A stretch of DNA of 5,798 bases. Origin: Methyloprofundus sp. (GTDB taxonomy: Bacteria > Pseudomonadota > Gammaproteobacteria > Methylococcales > Methylomonadaceae). The stretch lies in NCBI GenBank assembly GCA_030619185.1, contig JAUXBW010000148.1:1-5798 (forward strand), given 5' to 3'. Positions 1-5,798 of this stretch are shown one piece after another. The notes beneath the pieces were generated by a model. It saw only the letters and a list, made by a program, of their open reading frames with translations. It was not told where the DNA came from and made no database searches. Position numbers and translations under genes: made by a program. Each line of letters begins with the position of its first letter. Positions within the stretch are counted from its first letter, which is position 1.

Positions 1-2220
1 ACGGTAAATATCAAATTCCTTGACCTCTTTAATTAATTTTTCCTGACAGTCATCAATGCACTTTTTGACCGCATAAAATGACACTTGTTCTTGTAGTAAT
101 AGCGCCAAATCACGACGCACTGACGGGAATTTAGACAAGCTGTTAAAGACAGGAACATTACGCTCTAATAATACGTCTTGAGATAACTCAAATAAGAAAA
201 CATTGCCGTCAAATCCTAGCTGCTTTTCCAGGGTGGGATGCAACATACCTATCCAGCCTAGTGATTGACCTTCCATTGTCTGTATTTCTGCACTTTGACC
301 AGGATGTAATGCACTATGCTTCTGAGCTATAAACTGCACTTCTCGCCCGGTTAAGGCACACAGGGCTTCTACATCTGCTTTTATATCGTAGAAATCGACT
401 TTTCGGGTTTTTTCTCCCCATTGTTCAGGGTTTACTGAGCCTAATGCGATTCCTGCCAGCATTTTTTCCTGCTGCGCAACGTCAGTACCTAAAAACCGCT
501 GCCCGGCTTCAAATAAACGTACTCGTGTATGCTGTCGCTTAGTATTATAGGCCGCCGCTTGCAACAAACCGCACCACAGTGTTGTGCGCATAACGGCCAG
601 TTCCGTTGAAATCGGGTTTTGTAATTTTATATACGTGTCATCGGGTACTAGCGTTTTTTGTAGCTCTTCATCGACAAAACTATAGGTAATGGCTTCTTGA
701 TAATCACGCCCCACTAATAAGTCTTTGATTTGATCAATTTCTAAAATCGCTTCCGGTGCCTGGCTTAATGCAGAGCGCATTAACAAACTGCTTTGTGGCA
801 AGTTATTATAGCCATAGACACGACCTAATTCTTCAATTAAATCAGCTTCAATTTCAATATCAAAACGAAAACCAGGCGGGGTTACCTGCCAACCGTCTGC
901 ATCTTTTACAACATTCATACCTAAACGCTGCAAAATACCTTCAACTTCTTCTGCAGCGAGTGTAACACCTAAAATACGCTTGATTCTTTGCTCACGCAGG
1001 GTCACTGCGGAGCGTTGCGGCATATGTTCCTCAGCCACTACCTCTGTTATCGCACCAACACTTCCGCCAGCTATTTCGATTATAAGCTGAGTAGCTCGTT
1101 CGATCGCTCTGGTTTGTAGTTCTGCATCAACACCTCGCTCAAAGCGATGTGAAGAGTCGGTATGTAAGCCATAATAACGCGCCTTGCCCATCATAAAGCT
1201 GGGATTAAAAAAAGCGCATTCAAGAAAAATATCCTGGGTACTTTCTGATACTGCAGATTCACTGCCTCCCATAACACCCGCTAAAGCCAGTGCCTTTTCA
1301 GCATCTGCTATCACTAATGTTTCTGTGTTAGCTTTAATTTCCTGATCATTTAATAAACTGAAAGTTTCATCAGTACGAGCCAGGCGGACTTCAATACCGC
1401 CGGATAATTTCGCAGCATCAAAAGCGTGTAACGGCTGCCCCATTTCTAATAGCACATAGTTAGTCACATCGACGACAGGCCCCAGGCTTCTTAGACCTGA
1501 GCGACGCAAACGCTCCTGCATCCATACGGGGCTTGCTGCTTGTACATTAACATCCTTTATTAAACGCCCCAAATAGCGCGGGCACGCAGCGGGTGCACTG
1601 ACTTTAACATTCAATGTATCTTGATGGTCAATAACAACAAGGGGCACTGCAGGTACGTTAAACTCTATTTGATTCAGTAGCGCAACTTCTCTGGCGACCC
1701 CTTCTACACTTAAGCAGTCAGCTCTATTGGGCGTTAAGTCAACCTCAATTAACTGATCGTTTAAGGCTAAATACTCACGTATATCAGTCCCTACAGGCGC
1801 ATCTTCGACTAACTCCATTAAGCCATCTGCATCTGCCGCCAGGCCTAGCTCTTTTTCTGAGCACAACATGCCAAATGACTGTTCGCCACGTAATTTTGAT
1901 TTTTTTATTTTAAAATCACCCGGCAATACTGCACCCATCAGTGCTGCGGGTATTTTTAAACCTTCACGGACATTGCTTGCTCCACAGACAATTTGCAAGG
2001 GCTCATTTTCACCCACTTCTACTTTGCAAACTCTTAATTTATCTGCATCGGGGTGCGCAACAACTGAGACTACCTGCCCAACCACAACACCTGTAAAATT
2101 GGCAGCGGCCGGGTTGACTGAATCAACCTCCAGCCCAGCCATAGTAATCTGTTCGACCAGCTCCTGAGTATTCAGCGCAGGATTGACTAGCTCTCTTAAC
2201 CAGGCTTCACTAAATTGCAT
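1..2220 (-). CDS. pheT: Phenylalanyl-tRNA synthetase beta subunit, 3' end beyond window
   Basis: Beta chain of the cytoplasmic alpha2-beta2 enzyme that charges tRNA(Phe) with phenylalanine; the beta subunit binds tRNA and hydrolyses mischarged Tyr-tRNA. My manual translation gives 740 codons without a stop. It begins MQFSEAWLRELVNP, the typical PheT N-terminus. An EMAP-II/OB-type tRNA-binding domain lies at about residues 39-150 (FTGVVVGQVVSV, AHPDADKLRVC). DLTPNRADCLSVEGVAREVA (161-180) follows, then the B3/B4 editing region with GLHTDSSHRFERGVD (351-365), and a B5 domain near 400-480. A catalytic-like core contains KVDFYDIKADVEAL (607-620). The FDX-ACB anticodon-binding domain starts near 690 (FPSVRRDLALLL) and is cut by the window edge. 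E. coli PheT has 795 residues, so about 50-55 are missing. The ATG lies 15 nt after the pheS stop behind a strong Shine-Dalgarno, which indicates co-transcription. No frameshift or internal stop was found. Confidence 0.98.
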   Translation of the reverse strand, partial: MQFSEAWLRELVNPALNTQELVEQITMAGLEVDSVNPAAANFTGVVVGQVVSVVAHPDADKLRVCKVEVGENEPLQIVCGASNVREGLKIPAALMGAVLPGDFKIKKSKLRGEQSFGMLCSEKELGLAADADGLMELVEDAPVGTDIREYLALNDQLIEVDLTPNRADCLSVEGVAREVALLNQIEFNVPAVPLVVIDHQDTLNVKVSAPAACPRYLGRLIKDVNVQAASPVWMQERLRRSGLRSLGPVVDVTNYVLLEMGQPLHAFDAAKLSGGIEVRLARTDETFSLLNDQEIKANTETLVIADAEKALALAGVMGGSESAVSESTQDIFLECAFFNPSFMMGKARYYGLHTDSSHRFERGVDAELQTRAIERATQLIIEIAGGSVGAITEVVAEEHMPQRSAVTLREQRIKRILGVTLAAEEVEGILQRLGMNVVKDADGWQVTPPGFRFDIEIEADLIEELGRVYGYNNLPQSSLLMRSALSQAPEAILEIDQIKDLLVGRDYQEAITYSFVDEELQKTLVPDDTYIKLQNPISTELAVMRTTLWCGLLQAAAYNTKRQHTRVRLFEAGQRFLGTDVAQQEKMLAGIALGSVNPEQWGEKTRKVDFYDIKADVEALCALTGREVQFIAQKHSALHPGQSAEIQTMEGQSLGWIGMLHPTLEKQLGFDGNVFLFELSQDVLLERNVPVFNSLSKFPSVRRDLALLLQEQVSFYAVKKCIDDCQEKLIKEVKEFDIYR

Positions 2221-2226
2221 TATATA

Positions 2227-2235
2227 CTCCCTCCC
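2227..2235 (-). promoter_or_regulatory. Ribosome binding site of pheT
   Basis: The minus strand reads GGGAGGGAG, directly after the pheS stop codon and 6 nt before the pheT ATG. It is a strong purine-rich Shine-Dalgarno, much better than the one available to pheS. This supports the 2220 start and independent, efficient loading of pheT. Confidence 0.85.
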
Positions 2236-3557
<1,322 letters not shown>

Positions 3558-3585
3558 AAAAAAAAGGGCTTTTCAGCCCTTTTTT
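3558..3585 (-). terminator. Intrinsic terminator downstream of rplT
   Basis: Read on the minus strand, an 11-bp perfect stem with a GGGCT/AGCCC core and flanking A/T pairs (arms 3585-3575 and 3570-3560) closes on a GAAA tetraloop and runs into eight Ts (3565-3558). It begins 34 nt after the rplT stop codon, so it most likely ends the infC-rpmI-rplT transcript or attenuates read-through into pheST. The A-run on the other side gives six Ts on the plus strand, so it could also stop antisense transcription. A second small hairpin (GAATAGC, loop GTGA, GTTATTC) at 3618-3601 sits between the stop codon and the terminator. Confidence 0.9.
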
Positions 3586-3618
3586 CAAACCTTCCAAAAG
3601 GAATAACTCACGCTATTC

Positions 3619-3981
3619 TTATTGTGGGCTCTGGTTTGCTTTAGCAATTTTAGCAATTTCAGCAAAGGCATCCATATCGCGTACTGCAATATCCGCTAAA
3701 ACTTTACGGTCAATTGCAACATTTGCTCTGGTCAAACCATTAATCAAACGGCTATATGATATATCACATAATCTTGCTGCCGCATTGATACGCACAATCC
3801 ATAAAGCACGGAAAGTACGTTTTTTGTTTTTACGGTCACGGTAAGCATATTGACCCGCTTTGATAACCGCTTGTTTAGCAACACGATAGACACGGCTACG
3901 TGCTCCGTAATACCCTTTCGCTTGCTTTAAAATCTTTTTATGTCTTGCTCTGGCTGTTACACCACGTTTTACTCTGGCCAT
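3619..3981 (-). CDS. rplT: 50S ribosomal protein bL20
   Basis: Primary-binding large-subunit protein needed early in 50S assembly. In E. coli it is also the translational repressor of its own operon. The frame gives 120 residues, in the usual 117-120 range. It starts [19 protein letters not shown] after the initiator Met and contains [17 protein letters not shown] (about 23-39), [21 protein letters not shown] (about 49-69) and [23 protein letters not shown] (about 77-99), all hallmarks of the family. The basic N-terminal half is the extended rRNA-binding arm; the globular C-terminal domain follows. The ATG is 16 nt after the rpmI stop, with AGGA at 3992-3989 spaced 7 nt from the start, so it is co-transcribed and probably translationally coupled to rpmI. 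A terminator follows the gene. Confidence 0.98.
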   Translation of the reverse strand: MARVKRGVTARARHKKILKQAKGYYGARSRVYRVAKQAVIKAGQYAYRDRKNKKRTFRALWIVRINAAARLCDISYSRLINGLTRANVAIDRKVLADIAVRDMDAFAEIAKIAKANQSPQ

Positions 3982-3997
3982 TCTCTGTTCCTAAAAA

Positions 3998-4195
3998 TTA
4001 GCTATAAGGTAGCAAACGTGCTGTCATACGCACATCTGATTGATGAAGAGTCGCTGCTTTACGCAACTGTCTTTTTCTTTTAGTCGATTTTTTAGTCAAA
4101 ATATGGCGACGGTGTGACTGCCCACATTTAAAACCGCCATTTGCTGTACGCTTAAAACGTTTTGCAGCACCACTATGGGTTTTCATTTTTGGCAT
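3998..4195 (-). CDS. rpmI: 50S ribosomal protein bL35
   Basis: Small basic large-subunit protein, 65 residues, exactly the E. coli length. The family pattern is clear: [17 protein letters not shown] at the N-terminus, [27 protein letters not shown] in the middle and a hydrophobic end (ARLLPYS). It has one Cys (residue 24) in a position where E. coli has His; a single Cys does not suggest zinc binding. The ATG is preceded by GGAG at 4206-4203, spaced 7 nt. The gene is first in the bL35-bL20 pair; in E. coli, bL20 represses this start codon and, through coupling, rplT. The distance to infC is unusually long (about 244 nt) and includes a palindromic repeat. Confidence 0.98.
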   Translation of the reverse strand: MPKMKTHSGAAKRFKRTANGGFKCGQSHRRHILTKKSTKRKRQLRKAATLHQSDVRMTARLLPYS

Positions 4196-4357
4196 TTATT
4201 TTCTCCGATTTAATATAAAAATAACACATCCCTGATATAAAAACTCAGCAAGGCAAAATGCACTGGCCCGACTGAATTGATAAGGCTACAGTTCCTACAG
4301 TAGCAATAATATAACTTTCCCGCTCTCTGCATCACTGCAATCAAATTAAGGAAAACC
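4196..4357 (-). promoter_or_regulatory. Leader of rpmI-rplT (putative, bL20 operator not identified)
   Basis: Non-coding AT-rich stretch between the palindromic repeat and rpmI. In E. coli this part of the operon mRNA folds into the bL20 repressor site, so a control function is plausible here by position only; I cannot align it to the known operator. A small hairpin is visible with a GCTAC/GTAGC stem (4285-4289 and 4300-4304) and a 10-nt loop. The minus-strand 9-mer GGATGTGTT (4231-4223), 16 nt upstream of the rpmI Shine-Dalgarno, is exactly complementary to part of one arm of the neighbouring palindrome. No convincing internal promoter was found. Confidence 0.4.
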
Positions 4358-4427
4358 GTAGGATGTGTTGAGGCACGAAGCGCATCTTTCAGCAATTGAT
4401 GCGCTTCCTATTGTCAGCACATCCTAC
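4358..4427. repeat. REP-like palindromic element between infC and rpmI
   Basis: A 70-bp imperfect palindrome. The outer arms are GTAGGATGTGTTGA (4358-4371) and TCAGCACATCCTAC (4414-4427), matching at 13 of 14 positions. The inner arms GAAGCGCATC (4377-4386) and GATGCGCTTC (4398-4407) match perfectly, with an 11-nt loop and a short asymmetric internal loop between outer and inner stems. GTAGGATGTG...GAAGCGCATC palindromes of this kind resemble dispersed REP or MITE-like repeats of many gammaproteobacterial genomes, usually mobilised by RAYT-type transposases; that assignment comes from recalled pattern and cannot be checked with one copy. No clear target duplication and no T-run after the stem, so it is unlikely to be a simple terminator. 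In the mRNA it would form a long hairpin. Confidence 0.75.
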
Positions 4428-4440
4428 ATTTAAATAAGAT

Positions 4441-4965
4441 CTATTTTTTCTTTCTTGGTCCTAAAACCATGACCATCTGGCGACCTTCCATTTTAGGGAA
4501 TTGTTCAACTGCTGCCAGTTCTTCCAGATCTTTTTCCACACGCTTGAGTAAATTCATACCAATCTCTCTATGCGCCATTTCTCTACCACGAAAACGTACA
4601 GTAATCTTGGTTTTATTCCCTTCTTCAAGAAACCTGGTCAAATTACGTAACTTAACGTTGTAATCACCAATGTCCGTTCCAGGTCTGAACTTAATCTCTT
4701 TAACCTGAATCTGCTTTTGTTTCTTCTTGGCCATCGCCATCTTTTTATTCTGATCGAATAAAAACTTGCCATAGTCCATGATTTTACAAACCGGTGGATC
4801 AGCGTTTGGTGAAACTTCTACCAAATCCATATTTGCCCCAGCAGCTAACTGCTTTGCTTCACTCAGTGACATAACGCCACCTTGCCCTTCAGGCAAACCT
4901 GTTAATCTTACACGCCTTGCAGTAATTGCATCATTTAAACGTGTTGCATCTTTTTTAGAAGCGAT
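4441..4965 (-). CDS. infC: Translation initiation factor IF3, ATC start codon
   Basis: IF3 binds the 30S subunit, prevents premature 50S joining and proofreads the start codon and initiator tRNA. The chosen start, ATC at 4965-4963, gives 174 residues (E. coli 180). The N-terminal domain contains [14 protein letters not shown] (10-23), [23 protein letters not shown] (to about 68) and FLFDQ. A lysine-rich linker (about 73-87) follows, then the C-terminal domain with [12 protein letters not shown] (91-102), [13 protein letters not shown] (114-126) and [15 protein letters not shown] at the end. An in-frame TAG lies two codons upstream of ATC, and the next usual start codons (TTG at 4896, ATG at 4872) would delete the conserved N-terminal segment. 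GGAGG sits 8 nt before the ATC. Non-AUG starts underlie IF3 autoregulation in E. coli (AUU), so the same control is inferred. It follows thrS by 23 nt. Confidence 0.97.
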   Translation of the reverse strand: MASKKDATRLNDAITARRVRLTGLPEGQGGVMSLSEAKQLAAGANMDLVEVSPNADPPVCKIMDYGKFLFDQNKKMAMAKKKQKQIQVKEIKFRPGTDIGDYNVKLRNLTRFLEEGNKTKITVRFRGREMAHREIGMNLLKRVEKDLEELAAVEQFPKMEGRQMVMVLGPRKKK

Positions 4966-4973
4966 ACCCTATT

Positions 4974-4978
4974 CCTCC
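4974..4978 (-). promoter_or_regulatory. Ribosome binding site fixing the infC ATC start
   Basis: The minus strand reads GGAGG, 10 nt after the thrS stop and 8 nt before ATC. Together with the in-frame TAG just upstream of ATC, it leaves ATC as the only well-placed initiation codon. A strong Shine-Dalgarno combined with a poor start codon matches the known infC arrangement, where initiation at the weak codon is sensitive to IF3 level. Confidence 0.85.
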
Positions 4979-4988
4979 GGTTACTAAA

Positions 4989-5798
4989 TTACTTTCTTTG
5001 TTCAATTTCTTGTTGCATTCGTTGTACAAAAGCATCGACTGAAAAACTACCCAAGTCGTCACCTTTCTGTGCTCTTACCGTCACAGCTTGATCTTCCAGT
5101 TCTTTATCACCGATAATTAAAAGATAAGGAACCCTTTGCATAGAGTGCTCGCGAATTTTAAAGCCTATTTTCTCATTTCTCAAGTCAATTTTTACTCTAA
5201 AGCCTTGTTTTTCTAATTCAGCATAGACTTGTTCAGCATATTCATCATGACGACTGGCAATATTCAACACGACTACTTGTACTGGAGAAAGCCATACGGG
5301 CATAGTTCCCGCATGTTGCTCTATCAAAATGCCGATAAATCGTTCCAGAGACCCTAATATGGCTCTATGCAACATTACTGGCGCCTGCTTAGAGCCATCT
5401 TCAGCTATAAAACTGGCATCTAATCGACCCGGCATAGAAAAATCTACCTGGATCGTACCGCATTGCCAGACACGTTGCAGACAGTCTTTTAATGAAAACT
5501 CAATTTTAGGCCCATAAAAAGCACCCTCACCCGGCTGTAAATCCCAGTCCAGGCCTTTGTTATTCAGAGCAAGCTCTAACGATTTTTCTGCTTTATCCCA
5601 GACCTCATCAGAGCCCACCCGTTTTTCTGGGCGAGTGGATAACTTAATCAGTACATCTTCAAAGCCAAAATCCTTATAGACTTCAAATAATAAATCTATA
5701 AAAGTCGATACTTCATCCTGAATCTGATTTTCTGCACAGAAAATATGCGCATCATCCTGCACAAAATTACGCACGCGCATTAAGCCATGCAAAGTACC
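4989..5798 (-). CDS. thrS: Threonyl-tRNA synthetase, C-terminal part (5' end beyond window)
   Basis: Class IIa synthetase that charges tRNA(Thr). The window holds the last 269 codons (the E. coli protein has 642 residues). The frame is open to the right edge and begins [21 protein letters not shown], the end of class II motif 2; its His (fragment residue 18) corresponds to E. coli zinc ligand His385. [31 protein letters not shown] and [16 protein letters not shown] continue the catalytic core. Motif 3 is [19 protein letters not shown], with a His (about 144) equivalent to zinc ligand His511. The anticodon-binding domain follows ([44 protein letters not shown]). The C-terminus ends QQEIEQRK, slightly shorter than in E. 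coli. The third zinc ligand (Cys334) and the N-terminal TGS and editing domains lie outside the window, as would any autoregulatory operator. The stop is 23 nt before infC. Confidence 0.98.
   Translation of the reverse strand, partial: GTLHGLMRVRNFVQDDAHIFCAENQIQDEVSTFIDLLFEVYKDFGFEDVLIKLSTRPEKRVGSDEVWDKAEKSLELALNNKGLDWDLQPGEGAFYGPKIEFSLKDCLQRVWQCGTIQVDFSMPGRLDASFIAEDGSKQAPVMLHRAILGSLERFIGILIEQHAGTMPVWLSPVQVVVLNIASRHDEYAEQVYAELEKQGFRVKIDLRNEKIGFKIREHSMQRVPYLLIIGDKELEDQAVTVRAQKGDDLGSFSVDAFVQRMQQEIEQRK

Noticed and set aside
756..965. Plus-strand frame antisense to pheT, and similar ones at 1868-2167, 4469-4663, 4778-4987 and 5329-5517
   Set aside because: All lie antisense to clearly conserved coding sequence or to its immediate 5' end, and show no protein-family pattern.
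4210..4395. 61-codon minus-strand frame between infC and rpmI
   Set aside because: It starts at TTG inside the loop of the palindromic repeat and has no Shine-Dalgarno or family resemblance.
4358..4427. The palindromic repeat as an intrinsic terminator after infC
   Set aside because: No T-run follows the stem on the minus strand, and rpmI-rplT are expected to be co-transcribed with infC.

Overview
The window is a stretch of conserved gammaproteobacterial translation genes, all read on the minus strand. In transcription order they are thrS (3' part), infC, rpmI, rplT, pheS and pheT (most of it, lacking the 3' end). This is the classic thrS-infC-rpmI-rplT-pheST cluster known from Escherichia coli and Pseudomonas. 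The DNA leans AT-rich. PheS carries a four-cysteine loop as in Pseudomonas, which the E. coli protein lacks. The repeat between infC and rpmI resembles short palindromic repeats I associate with methanotroph- and sulfur-oxidiser-like gammaproteobacteria. I therefore place the source among non-enteric Gammaproteobacteria, without claiming a genus.

Layout from the right edge leftwards, following transcription: thrS C-terminal part (5798-4989); a 23-nt spacer holding a strong Shine-Dalgarno sequence; infC starting at a non-AUG codon, ATC (4965-4441); a 245-nt gap with a 70-bp palindromic REP-like element (4427-4358) and the rpmI leader; rpmI (4195-3998); rplT (3981-3619), 16 nt further on; a strong intrinsic terminator (3585-3558); about 300 nt with no recognised gene; pheS (3255-2236), probably from a GTG start; and pheT (2220 to beyond the left edge), 15 nt after pheS. 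I translated pheT by hand from 2220 to 1 and found one uninterrupted frame of 740 codons.

Functionally the genes supply threonyl- and phenylalanyl-tRNA synthetases, initiation factor IF3 and the large-subunit proteins bL35 and bL20. Two feedback loops known from E. coli are relevant: IF3 limiting its own synthesis through a non-canonical start codon, and bL20 repressing rpmI-rplT translation. The ATC start is direct evidence for the first. The second cannot be confirmed here, and a palindromic repeat sits in the leader where it would act. The terminator after rplT suggests that pheST is largely transcribed from its own promoter, as in E. coli, but no Phe-rich leader peptide or attenuator is visible.

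I see no previously undescribed system. The points of interest are the IF3 start, the REP-like palindrome, its possible pairing with the rpmI leader, and the unexplained block between rplT and pheS.
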